Source: JABSOG01 sp041583135
GTDB lineage: Bacteria; Pseudomonadota; Gammaproteobacteria; Enterobacterales; Alteromonadaceae
DNA: 64,000 nt
NCBI GenBank assembly: GCA_041583135.1
Contig: JBFHGJ010000003.1
Location: forward strand, 62,001-126,000
Direction of reading: 5' to 3'
Shown here in pieces: positions 26,021 through 34,566 of this stretch. Position 1 is the first letter of the stretch; each line of letters starts with the position of its first letter. Under the pieces are notes generated by a model. The model had not been told where the DNA came from, did no database searches, and was given only the letters and a program-made list of their open reading frames with translations. The position numbers and the translations under genes are program-made.

Positions 26021-26590
26021 ATGGTTAAAGGGTTATTTGCCGGTTTGGCTTTGGTGTTAAGCTCATCGGCATTGGCACAGTGGCAAATTGATAATGAACA
26101 TTCGCGCTTAAGCTTTGTTTCGGTGAAAAAAGACGTTATCGGCGAAGTACACAAGTTTAAACAACTCAAAGGCAGCTTGAGCGACAGCGGTCAGTTGAAT
26201 ATCGAGATCCCGTTGAGCTCGGTTGAAACTATGATCCCCATTCGCAACGAGCGCATGCAAAAGATGCTGTTCAATACTAAGCTGTTTCCCAGTGCGCATT
26301 TAACTGCCAAGGTGCCAGCGGAGTATTTCAATTTAAAAGACAATGCTTCGAAGGTGGTCACTGTGCAGGCGGATTTGGGCCTTCATGGGGTCAACAAGTT
26401 GCTTGATGTTGAGGTGATGATCACCAAAGTCAGCGACAATAAGCTTTTGGTCACTAGCTTTAAGCCTGTTGTGATCTCTCCTGCAGATTTCGGGCTTGAT
26501 AAAGGCATCATGCAGTTACAGGCTGTGGCAAAACTACCCAGTATTACTCAGTCTGTGCCGGTCAGTTTTGTGCTCACCTTCACTCAGTAA
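26021..26590 (+). CDS. YceI-family periplasmic protein
   Basis: About 189 residues: signal peptide MVKGLFAGLALVLSSSALAQ, then WQIDNEHSRLSFVSVKK and LTAKVPAE typical of the YceI lipocalin-like fold, which binds isoprenoid-type lipids. The ATG at 26021 follows AGGG by 8 bases and begins a clean signal peptide; an upstream ATG at 25988 is weaker. Confidence 0.82.
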   Translation: MVKGLFAGLALVLSSSALAQWQIDNEHSRLSFVSVKKDVIGEVHKFKQLKGSLSDSGQLNIEIPLSSVETMIPIRNERMQKMLFNTKLFPSAHLTAKVPAEYFNLKDNASKVVTVQADLGLHGVNKLLDVEVMITKVSDNKLLVTSFKPVVISPADFGLDKGIMQLQAVAKLPSITQSVPVSFVLTFTQ

Positions 26591-26612
26591 GCAGCCGCAA
26601 CTTACAATGAAA

Positions 26613-26639
26613 GAGGGGCGAACATGCTGTCGGCCCCTC
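26613..26639. terminator. Hairpin between convergent yceI-like and MBL genes
   Basis: GAGGGGC / GCCCCTC 7-bp stem with a 13-base loop, between the two stops. No strong T-run. Confidence 0.45.
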
Positions 26640-26648
26640 GGTTATCGA

Positions 26649-27542
26649 CTATTTTCCTAGCTGATAATAGTCGGCGACAAAGCGTATCCAGCGCTTTTCT
26701 TTAACGAAGGTCAACTTCGGATTGTATTTGGCGAAGCGTTTCGGTAAACCTGCTTTGATAAGCTCATCAATAGATTGACCTTTTCCTAATTGCCCACGAA
26801 TGTACTCAATGCTGTCTTTCAAATCCTGATAATAGGCGGTATAAGTGGACATATCGATGGCGCCAAAGGGCTTATCGCCGAAGGTGGTGTGACCGGCCAG
26901 CACCTTGGTAGTGGCGGGGTAGTGACTTAAAATGTACTCTATATTGCTGAGGTACCCGTTCAGATCACCGCTGTGGCGGTCAATGATGGGATAGCCGTCG
27001 ATGAATAGATAATCCCCGACATACAATACTCCGGCATTTTTAAAGTAGACAGTCAGATCGCCGTTGGTGTGACCCGATTGGGTTGGTAAGGTGGCCAGCT
27101 CAATGGTCTCACCGTTCAAATGCAGCGTTGTCTTGCCGGAAAAGCTCAGCTGTGGCAGTTGTTGCTGCATAAACTCGGCGCCAGCCAATTCGGCTCTTTG
27201 AGCTTCGGGAATGATGCCAATGGCGTGGGACAAAAAGGCTGGGTATTGTTCGGTATGGTCGCGGTGGGCGTGGGTGCTGGTGACAAAATCGACTTTATCG
27301 GCACCCCAGCGGTTCAAATGCTGACGGATAAAAACGTCACTGCCATCGAAATTCGGATCGACCAACAAAGTCCCTTCCTTGCCGGTAAAGACCACCGACG
27401 TCGTATTGCCCATATTGCTGTTAAGGCGCAGTAGGTAGAGGTGGTTGTCAATTTTTACGCTATCTACGCCTTGGGTTTTCGCGCTGACGCTGGTGGCGCT
27501 CAAGCTGGTGACTAAAGTGGCGGCGAATAGGAGTCTGTTCAT
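26649..27542 (-). CDS. Secreted metallo-beta-lactamase-fold hydrolase
   Basis: About 297 residues with a signal peptide (ends SVSA). STHAHRDHTEQY is the HxHxDH zinc motif; further metal ligands are QSGHTNGD and LAGHTTFG. Relatives include SoxH-like and quinoprotein relay hydrolases; the substrate is not known. It is not close to classic antibiotic-degrading enzymes by the features visible here. Confidence 0.82.
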   Translation of the reverse strand: MNRLLFAATLVTSLSATSVSAKTQGVDSVKIDNHLYLLRLNSNMGNTTSVVFTGKEGTLLVDPNFDGSDVFIRQHLNRWGADKVDFVTSTHAHRDHTEQYPAFLSHAIGIIPEAQRAELAGAEFMQQQLPQLSFSGKTTLHLNGETIELATLPTQSGHTNGDLTVYFKNAGVLYVGDYLFIDGYPIIDRHSGDLNGYLSNIEYILSHYPATTKVLAGHTTFGDKPFGAIDMSTYTAYYQDLKDSIEYIRGQLGKGQSIDELIKAGLPKRFAKYNPKLTFVKEKRWIRFVADYYQLGK

Positions 27543-28103
27543 TGCGATTATTTTTCTGTTGGATTGTTGTGGTCAATCATAGCGATTGGATTGATGTAAG
27601 GTGTGAACGAAATGTTACAAGACGTAACTCATTGATGTATTTGGTCGCACGATGAGCTGATAAGTTTTAGCGACAGTTGCCTTGGCATAAACGCTTTTTA
27701 CCTCCTATAGTTAAGAACAGGCTGCCGCAGTCATTGATTTAGCCCCAAGGGGATCCAAGACAGTTAGCGAGCATTGTCGGGTTTCTCAAAGCTACAGGTT
27801 TTACCTGTGATATAAATGAATGAAACACACCTGCTGGCAGCTTCCCCCCTCTCTTTTCAAATGCCGCCATGAACACTTCTGAGCAATTGCATGTTGCGCA
27901 GCTTCATTACTAAATCTTGCCTCATTCCTCTGTTTCGTTTGCGTTACAAGGGCTAACTTACTGACTTGTATAGTTTTTCAATAGTTGGCAAAATTAGAAT
28001 TTTTGTGTCATGTCACAACTTATTCATTTTTGCTCACTACAATACCTCTTGAAATCGCCGAAATTTTCGGCACCGTGAATTTTTTTTGGAAGTACATTGC
28101 ACC
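27543..28103. other. Long intergenic region upstream of the chemoreceptor gene
   Basis: 561 bases with no credible gene. Short hairpins are present (CCCCAAGGGG near 27743, ACAGG-TTTT-ACCTGT near 27801, CCGAAATTTTCGG near 28058). It may contain the promoter and a leader for the chemoreceptor, but no known riboswitch was recognised. Confidence 0.4.
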
Positions 28104-29987
28104 ATGCGTAAAAAGATCGATAGGCTTTTTCAACTACTGACCATCAACCAACGAATGATCATCAACATGCTGGTTACTCTGGCGGGTATGCTGGGGATGC
28201 TGGCCTTGGTTTTTTCACAGTCCTCGGACTTAAATGAACTATCGACCAAAGCGAGGCTTGCGGAGAAGCTCAATTCCGGTATGCTGACCTTAAGACGCAA
28301 CGAAAAAGATTTCCTAGCGAGGCTGGATTTAAAGTATGTGGAAAAATTCAGCAACAATTATCAGGCTTTGTTGAAAAACCTCGCTCAGTACCAACTGCTT
28401 GAGCAGGACAATGCCGATATCGAAACTTTTGCGCGCCATATCGGTAGCTATAACGAAAAGTTTGCCCAACTCATTGAAGTGCAAAAAACCATTGGTCTAA
28501 ATCCCAAAGACGGTCACTACGGCGCGTTAAGAGCGGCGGTTCATCAAATTGAAGATGTCGTCAAGGCGCAAAATGATTATCGCTTGTTAAGTATTACGTT
28601 GCAGCTACGTCGCCGTGAGAAGGATTTTATGCTGCGTTTAGATCCGAAGTATGTCGATAAGTTCGAACAAGATCTAAAACTGTTCAATGATGCGTTGACG
28701 CAATCAGCTATCAATGCGGACACCAAACGGGCCATTTCTTCCAATTTAGACAACTACCAAGAGAAATTTTACGCTTTGGTGGCCGGTATGAAGGCTTTGG
28801 GTTTGACGCCGACGACGGGTAAGCTCGGTGAGCTGCGTCATTCGGTACATCAAACCGAAAGTATCTTAGATAAGCTGGTGGCGGCCAATCAAAGTGAAAT
28901 CGACAGCACCATTACCGCTACTCGCACCTTTGCCATGATCTTCGCCGTGGTGCTGGCAACTTTGGTATGTGCCTTTATTTTCTTTAGCTCTAGCAGTATT
29001 TTGCATCCTATTTTAAAAGTCAGTCGCCGTATCGGCCAGATCCGCAACAACGATGATTTAACCATCAGGGTCAGACCCCATGGCCGCGATGAGATAGCCG
29101 AATTGGTGGTGCATTTTAATTCACTGGTCGATGATTTTCAGCAGTTGGTCGGCGATGTCGATGGCACGCTGACCACACTAAATGGCGCCGTCAAAGGTTT
29201 GCGCAAAACCGCGGATGTTACCCAGCATGAAATCGACCATCAGTTGCATGAAACCGATATGGTGGCCGCTGCCGTGACGCAGATGCGTGCCACCATTGAT
29301 GAAATCGCCAAAAATACCGAGCAGGCCGCTGGTAAATCGACCATTGCCAATGACAATGCCAGTGAGGGCTACCGTGAAGTGATGCAAACCGCCGATAGTA
29401 TCACCGCTTTGTCTGAGCAACTGACGCAAGCGGGGAATGTGGTGGTTGAATTGGAGCAAGATGCCAAAAACATTGGCTCGGTATTGGATGTTATTCGCAA
29501 TATTGCTGAGCAAACCAACCTGCTGGCGCTTAATGCCGCCATTGAGGCGGCGAGGGCTGGTGAGCAGGGTCGCGGTTTCGCGGTGGTGGCCGATGAAGTT
29601 CGCAACTTGGCGATGCGCACCCAAGACTCTACCAGAGAGATTGAGAACATTATTCAAACTTTGCAGTCGCGCACGGTCAATGTTGTGGACCTAATGCAGC
29701 AATGTCGTACGCAGGGCGACAACAGCTCAATGCAGGCGAAAAAAACCGGCGATCTGTTGTTGCAGATCACTCACGATGTCACGCAGATCTCCGATATGAG
29801 CGCCCAAATTGCGACCGCCATCGAGCAGCAAAGCAAAGTGGCCTCAGAGGTTAACGAGAATGTGGTGCGCATTCGCGATATTGCCGACCAATCAAACCAA
29901 AATGCCTTGTCGATTGTCGAAGTCAGTCATGGGGTAGCAAAACAGTCGGGGATCTTGGTTAAAGCCGTACACAAATTTAAAGTGTAG
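28104..29987 (+). CDS. Methyl-accepting chemotaxis protein with helical bimodular sensor
   Basis: About 627 residues. A membrane helix near 15-40, then a long all-helical periplasmic region with two similar halves (each containing LRRNEKDFLARLDLKYVEKF or LRRREKDFMLRLDPKYVDKF), characteristic of the HBM sensor of McpS-type receptors that bind organic acids. A second membrane helix near 273-294, HAMP, and the conserved signalling tip EQTNLLALNAAIEAARAGEQ near residue 469 follow. The ATG at 28104 fits; a GTG at 28086 is less likely. Confidence 0.92.
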   Translation: MRKKIDRLFQLLTINQRMIINMLVTLAGMLGMLALVFSQSSDLNELSTKARLAEKLNSGMLTLRRNEKDFLARLDLKYVEKFSNNYQALLKNLAQYQLLEQDNADIETFARHIGSYNEKFAQLIEVQKTIGLNPKDGHYGALRAAVHQIEDVVKAQNDYRLLSITLQLRRREKDFMLRLDPKYVDKFEQDLKLFNDALTQSAINADTKRAISSNLDNYQEKFYALVAGMKALGLTPTTGKLGELRHSVHQTESILDKLVAANQSEIDSTITATRTFAMIFAVVLATLVCAFIFFSSSSILHPILKVSRRIGQIRNNDDLTIRVRPHGRDEIAELVVHFNSLVDDFQQLVGDVDGTLTTLNGAVKGLRKTADVTQHEIDHQLHETDMVAAAVTQMRATIDEIAKNTEQAAGKSTIANDNASEGYREVMQTADSITALSEQLTQAGNVVVELEQDAKNIGSVLDVIRNIAEQTNLLALNAAIEAARAGEQGRGFAVVADEVRNLAMRTQDSTREIENIIQTLQSRTVNVVDLMQQCRTQGDNSSMQAKKTGDLLLQITHDVTQISDMSAQIATAIEQQSKVASEVNENVVRIRDIADQSNQNALSIVEVSHGVAKQSGILVKAVHKFKV

Positions 29988-30029
29988 TGCGTATATGTAC
30001 ACCTCACCTTTTGCAAGCTTTTTCGGACG

Positions 30030-30068
30030 AAAAGCCCCCTCCTTGGCATTAGCAAGGAGGGGGCTTTT
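30030..30068. terminator. Strong bidirectional terminator after the chemoreceptor gene
   Basis: Perfect 16-bp stem AAAAGCCCCCTCCTTG / CAAGGAGGGGGCTTTT with a 7-base loop. The A/T ends act as U-runs in both directions, so it isolates the chemoreceptor from the insertion element. Confidence 0.9.
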
Positions 30069-30133
30069 GCCTTGTCTTTCTGTAGTTGAGAGTTTTTACT
30101 TTGCCTTTTGCGAAAACGTTTTTAGCAACAAGA

Positions 30134-30366
30134 GTTAAACAGCATACGTATATCCGGCCTGTTTTTTGAGTCTCTTAGTATTACTCTGGCCTTTATGAGA
30201 ACCGCACCTATGCTGCACTATCGCCCTACCGGAATCAATGTTCCTGCGTGTTACTCGGCATCACATAGGTCGGTTTAACCTGTTACTTCATAACTTATTC
30301 TCGTGTTTTAAGGACGGGTCATTCTCTCTGTAAAGTCTGTTTGGTTAATGATTTTTCTTATTAACT
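30134..30366 (-). ncRNA. Candidate bridge RNA region of the IS1111-like element
   Basis: IS1111-type elements carry their bridge RNA in the non-coding end downstream of the transposase. Here that end is a 233-base stretch with no gene. I could not fold it by eye to find the two guide loops, so this is placement by family rule only. Confidence 0.3.
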
Positions 30367-31386
30367 TTATACTTCTTTTACTTTATACGCTGTCTGATTG
30401 AAAGACATTGCCCAAAGTATGCGTGCCATTTTATTTGCAACGGCCATGGCAGCCTTATGCTTGCCTCGGCGTATGATTAGTTGGTCTGCCCATCTTGATA
30501 AATAGTCTTGCCCTTTATGAGCGTAACGCACTATTGACCAAGCTCCCTGAGTCAGCAACCATCTCAGATATCTGTTACCCCGGCGAGTTATACCTCCAAA
30601 TCTCTGTTTACCACCTGATGAATACTCATTGGGAACAAGACCAATAAAAGCGGAACGATGTCTTCCATTCCTAAATGAAGAACCATCTCCTATTGCAGAA
30701 AAGAACGCGGTAGCAGTCTTATAGGACACCCCTTTAAGCGTCATTAGCAACTTAGTTGTCTCGTTCGCGGTTGCTTGTTTTTTGATTCGTAACTCCAGTT
30801 CTTTGATGGCCTTATTCAGCAAGCGCCATTCTCGATATATATCCCTAAAAAGACTTCTTGCATCCTCTGTTAAACCATTATCAGGCTCATCGCACAGTGT
30901 AGGTACGGCTGCAAACAAGTTAGTTTTTCCTTGAGGTAATACTATCCCGTATTCACTTAGGAGGCCCCTGAGTTGGTTTATCAGAGCCGTTCTATGTTCG
31001 ATACGCCTATCTAATAGCCTATGCACTTGAATCTGGTCTGTCTGTGCCAATGTTTTTGGTTGAACAAATTGAATATTTGGACGATTGGCTGCTTCTGTTA
31101 TCGCAAATGCATCATTCCGGTCGGTCTTGTTGCCTTTGACAAACGGTTTAACATGGATAGTTGGTATAATTCTCACCTCGTGGCCGCGCTCTTTGAGTTC
31201 TCTACCGAAGTAATTGGAGCCAGCACATGCTTCCATAGCAATAGCAACACCAGGATATTGTGCAAGGAATATCATCAAGTTAGTTCGTTTAATCGATTTG
31301 TTAAACACTGTTTTACCAGCCTGATTTACACCACAAACTTGAAAAATATTTTTTGCCAAGTCAATACCAATTAATGTAACCTTCAT
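30367..31386 (-). CDS. IS110-family transposase
   Basis: About 339 residues. DEDD motif elements GIDLAKNIFQV (Asp), AMEACAGSNYF (Glu) and NKTDRNDAFAI (Asp-Asp), then the C-terminal Transposase_20 domain with SSGGKQRFGGITRRGNRYLRW, which carries the catalytic serine. NRPNIQFVQPK and INQLRGLLSEYGIVLPQG place it with the IS1111-like subgroup. The ATG at 31386 has AAGGTG upstream. The gene appears intact. Confidence 0.9.
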   Translation of the reverse strand: MKVTLIGIDLAKNIFQVCGVNQAGKTVFNKSIKRTNLMIFLAQYPGVAIAMEACAGSNYFGRELKERGHEVRIIPTIHVKPFVKGNKTDRNDAFAITEAANRPNIQFVQPKTLAQTDQIQVHRLLDRRIEHRTALINQLRGLLSEYGIVLPQGKTNLFAAVPTLCDEPDNGLTEDARSLFRDIYREWRLLNKAIKELELRIKKQATANETTKLLMTLKGVSYKTATAFFSAIGDGSSFRNGRHRSAFIGLVPNEYSSGGKQRFGGITRRGNRYLRWLLTQGAWSIVRYAHKGQDYLSRWADQLIIRRGKHKAAMAVANKMARILWAMSFNQTAYKVKEV

Positions 31387-31569
31387 TCTGAACACCTTTT
31401 GTTTGTTAATTGAATTCGCAAACTCAATATTGGCGCACTATGACGCCGTTTCAACAAGAGGTGTTCATCTCATCACCCTAGTAAATGCACAAGAAGATAA
31501 TGTAGTATTGTAGCCTAATTGATAACAAGGTCTTGCGCATAGACCAGATTTTTGAGCGTAGGCGGCAAA

Positions 31570-34164
31570 ATGGCGAGATTTTTCGTATCCTTAAAGGTAT
31601 TTTTCATCGGTATTTTGCTTACTATATGCTGTAGTCTGTTTTCTGCAGCAGGTAGTTTTTTTGGGCTTAATCTCAAAATATATGATTTATACTTAGAGTT
31701 ACCAATCAAGAAGTCTCCTGGTAGCCATACTTTGCTCATTCACAACGATATTACACCTAATGCTGTTGGAACTGAGTTGGAGTTGCTGATCCAACAACTC
31801 ACAGCACTTAAAGCTGACAAAGTGGTGTTATTGAGCCAATCCATATGGCCAAGACAGCTCTTACTGCGACCTAATGAGCGGGTCTACAGTAATTTTCCCA
31901 GAACGGAGGGACAGATTGTTGCGACATATCAGCTAATGGCGGAACAAGGCGTTTATCGACTTTTTACCTCTGCTCATTTTACTCCTCAGCTGAATGATTA
32001 CTATCCGACGATAGCCAAAGTACAAAGTAGTGCCGACTATCTCAACTATTTTATTGATTTTCATGAGTTTAGTAATCTTACGCTTACTCAGGCCTTGGCT
32101 GATAACCTGATCTCCTCGTTGGTGACGGGAAAAGTTGTGCTGGTCGATTTGGACTATGTTCAACCACATGAGCGGTTTTATACGCCTTTGGGCGACGCCT
32201 CTTACGCGCAGTTGCAAGCCTTGGCTGTTGAGACTCAGTTAACCCAAAGTCGTCTTATTGTGCTGCCAGAGTGGATTTCATTTTTTTTATTGGTACTTGT
32301 GTTTACACTGTATTTTTTGATTTTGCAGTTAGCTCGGCCCCAAGGTTTGGTTATCTTTACTGTTGTCATGCTTGCTCTCACTTTGATGGGGAGCGTCTTT
32401 ATGCTTGCTGCTGGGCACTTATTATTACCGATATTTGAATTGCTGTTGTTGCAGTTTGGCGCGCTTGTATACCTTTCAGTGGCCTTCCGATTACGAGAGG
32501 AATTGACGGTGGTAAACATTTCATCCTCTCTAAATGCAAGGCTAAGCAAAAAAGTACAGCCACCATCATTTTATCAATCGAGAAACCCTTGGGACAGCCT
32601 CCACACCCTAATAAATCAACAGCTTAACTTGCATCGTTCGATCTTTTTGGCCAAGGTTCCAAAAGACCATCGAGTTAAAGCAATTCACGCGCTGAATTGT
32701 TCCATTGATGACATAAAGGAAATGCGCCGAGATTACCAACGGACGCCTTATAGCGAGGTTATTGCGCAAAACAAGCCGCTTCAACTGCAGCGACAGTATT
32801 TTACGTCACTGCAAGAAAATGAAATAGAATTTATGTGTCCTTTGGTCGTTGGAAATGACGTATTAGGGTTTTGGGCACTGACGATCGTGCCTACTGAGGA
32901 GTTTAACCTGACACAATTTGATAATCACTTACGCCTGTTCAGTAGGGAGTTGACTGAGCTTTTAGTACACCGACAAAATTACCAAAGTAGTAGTCGTAAA
33001 GAAAACAATTTATTTAGGCGGTTTTTGGGATTGAGGCTGATGGAATCGGAATATCGACTACTGAATCAGTCTGTTTCAATGTTGGAGAGACGTTATAGCA
33101 CTTTACAATTTGTATTTGACGGGATGAGTACTGCCAGTGCGCTGTATAATCTGTTTGGGCAAATTCTGCACGCTAATAATAAAATGGACCAATTGGTGAA
33201 AAAGTGGCGCTTACCGATATATAGGTTAACTGCGCATGATTTTTTGTTGCAACTTACTGGGTTATCTTCGGATGATATTAAGCAACGATTATTGCAAGTT
33301 TCGCTACATAAGGCACAGGTCAGTTTGCGAGTGAACCTTGCTGAGCACGGTGATGAATATGTGTTACAGATTAAAGCAATAGATGTTGCAGACGATAAGC
33401 GGGAGCAGGGGCTAATGGTCCTTGGGCTGTTATTTGAGTTTATTGATATCAGTGAGGCTTTAAAGGTCATCAATATGAAAAAAGAGCTATATAGCCAATA
33501 CTTTCACCAAATGCGCAATAACCTTAGCACGCTAAACCTACTGTCGCGTCAAATATCCAAAAATATTGCCGAGGAGAATAAGCCGTTGGTAGCAATGCTT
33601 GAACAGACTCTTGACGAATGTACTAGAGTCAATGTTGTCATTGAAGACCAGCTGGCGGAGCAGCGTAAGCAACAATTGTCCGTAGTTCCACTCAATCCAC
33701 TGGCTACGCTTAAAGAAACCCTTGCAGTGGTTGCTATGGATTTTGAAGTCAAGGGGGGAAAGATTGAATTAAAGGCTCCGGCCATAATGAGCTTAACTTT
33801 AGCTGAACCCAATCAGCTTGAACGCCTCTACCGTCATATCCTGGACATCCTAGTGGCAGATTGTCCGGCTGGCGCTGGCTGGATAAGTATCCACTTGAAA
33901 GATATCGAAACCGCTGAAGGTGAGAGGCGTATTGTGATTGACTTTGTCAATGAAGGTTATGGGATACCGCAAGAGGATATTGATAAGTTGATGACGGCAT
34001 ACCGTGATACCCCTCAGACGCTGTCAGAACATGCCGAGCTGCTTGAAAGATTACTAAACGAATGTCATCATGCAAACTATTGGGGACTTGATGTCGATAT
34101 TAAGAGTAAGCTGGGGGATGGGTTTCATATTACCCTAACAATACCAACATTTTCTATTGGCTAG
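31570..34164 (+). CDS. CHASE2-like sensor with PAS and degenerate histidine-kinase core
   Basis: About 864 residues. A membrane helix (about 5-28), a CHASE2-like periplasmic region containing YDLYLELP and VVLVDLDY, then three closely spaced membrane helices at about 234-307, the CHASE2 topology. A GAF-like then PAS-like region follows (about 320-630), then a DHp-like YFHQMRNNLSTLNLL with a candidate phospho-His near 646. The ATPase is degenerate: no Asn in the N box (RLYRHILDILVAD), VNEGYGIP replaces the DxGxG box, and no second glycine box is visible. It opens the seven-gene polymer locus, with the IS element just upstream. Start chosen at the ATG 8 bases after AGGCGG. Confidence 0.75.
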   Translation: MARFFVSLKVFFIGILLTICCSLFSAAGSFFGLNLKIYDLYLELPIKKSPGSHTLLIHNDITPNAVGTELELLIQQLTALKADKVVLLSQSIWPRQLLLRPNERVYSNFPRTEGQIVATYQLMAEQGVYRLFTSAHFTPQLNDYYPTIAKVQSSADYLNYFIDFHEFSNLTLTQALADNLISSLVTGKVVLVDLDYVQPHERFYTPLGDASYAQLQALAVETQLTQSRLIVLPEWISFFLLVLVFTLYFLILQLARPQGLVIFTVVMLALTLMGSVFMLAAGHLLLPIFELLLLQFGALVYLSVAFRLREELTVVNISSSLNARLSKKVQPPSFYQSRNPWDSLHTLINQQLNLHRSIFLAKVPKDHRVKAIHALNCSIDDIKEMRRDYQRTPYSEVIAQNKPLQLQRQYFTSLQENEIEFMCPLVVGNDVLGFWALTIVPTEEFNLTQFDNHLRLFSRELTELLVHRQNYQSSSRKENNLFRRFLGLRLMESEYRLLNQSVSMLERRYSTLQFVFDGMSTASALYNLFGQILHANNKMDQLVKKWRLPIYRLTAHDFLLQLTGLSSDDIKQRLLQVSLHKAQVSLRVNLAEHGDEYVLQIKAIDVADDKREQGLMVLGLLFEFIDISEALKVINMKKELYSQYFHQMRNNLSTLNLLSRQISKNIAEENKPLVAMLEQTLDECTRVNVVIEDQLAEQRKQQLSVVPLNPLATLKETLAVVAMDFEVKGGKIELKAPAIMSLTLAEPNQLERLYRHILDILVADCPAGAGWISIHLKDIETAEGERRIVIDFVNEGYGIPQEDIDKLMTAYRDTPQTLSEHAELLERLLNECHHANYWGLDVDIKSKLGDGFHITLTIPTFSIG

Positions 34165-34191
34165 GTGTTAGCACAGAGGTAATTGCAGACT

Positions 34192-34560
34192 GTGAGTGAT
34201 TCTAAAAAGGTATTATTCGTTGAAGATCAACAGGCTCTACAACAGTTAATGTTGTTTGAATTGACTGATATGGGACACCGAGTTGTTGCTGCCGATAATG
34301 GTCTAGAAGCGCTTGAACAGCTTGAACAGCAATCGTTTGATGTTATTGTAACTGATTTATTTATGCCGGAAATGGGGGGGATTGAACTCATTGAGGTGGT
34401 TAAGAAAAGTCATCCAGAATTACCTATTATTGTTCTTTCAGCCTCCCGTCATCATGATGTCAAAGAACAGTTGACCGTGCTTGGAGTCCCCCATTTTATT
34501 GATAAGCCCATTACTGCCGACAAAATATCACTACTTAACCATTTGATTGAGGCCCTTTAG
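34192..34560 (+). CDS. Single-domain response regulator (CheY-like)
   Basis: About 122 residues, receiver domain only: VLFVEDQQAL acidic pair, phospho-acceptor Asp in VTDLFMPEMGG (about residue 55), Ser in VLSAS, Lys in DKPIT. It has no output domain, so it would act by protein contact. The GTG at 34192 is used; a TTG at 34183 is also in frame. It lies 27 bases after the sensor and 6 bases before the PgsC-like gene. Confidence 0.85.
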   Translation: MSDSKKVLFVEDQQALQQLMLFELTDMGHRVVAADNGLEALEQLEQQSFDVIVTDLFMPEMGGIELIEVVKKSHPELPIIVLSASRHHDVKEQLTVLGVPHFIDKPITADKISLLNHLIEAL

Positions 34561-34566
34561 CGCCTT

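Larger units (their letters stand above)
30126..31460 (-). mobile_element. IS110-family (IS1111-like) insertion sequence
   Basis: The transposase gene with non-coding flanks of about 233 bases on its 3' side and about 75 on its 5' side. The direct 9-mer CAACAAGAG lies at 30126-30134 and 31452-31460, close to the expected ends. Next to it an imperfect inverted match (AAACAGCAT on the left, AAACGGCGT on the right strand) could be the subterminal repeats typical of IS1111. The exact ends are approximate. Confidence 0.65.

Noticed and set aside
27720..27830. Possible GEMM-type c-di-GMP riboswitch upstream of the chemoreceptor
   Set aside because: Short hairpins and an AAAGCTACAGG string are present, but the conserved GGTAGGTAGCGGGG-type core of GEMM is missing and no fold was supported.
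31515..31739. A small minus-strand frame overlapping the sensor gene start
   Set aside because: It overlaps the CHASE2-like coding region on the other strand and shows no family features.
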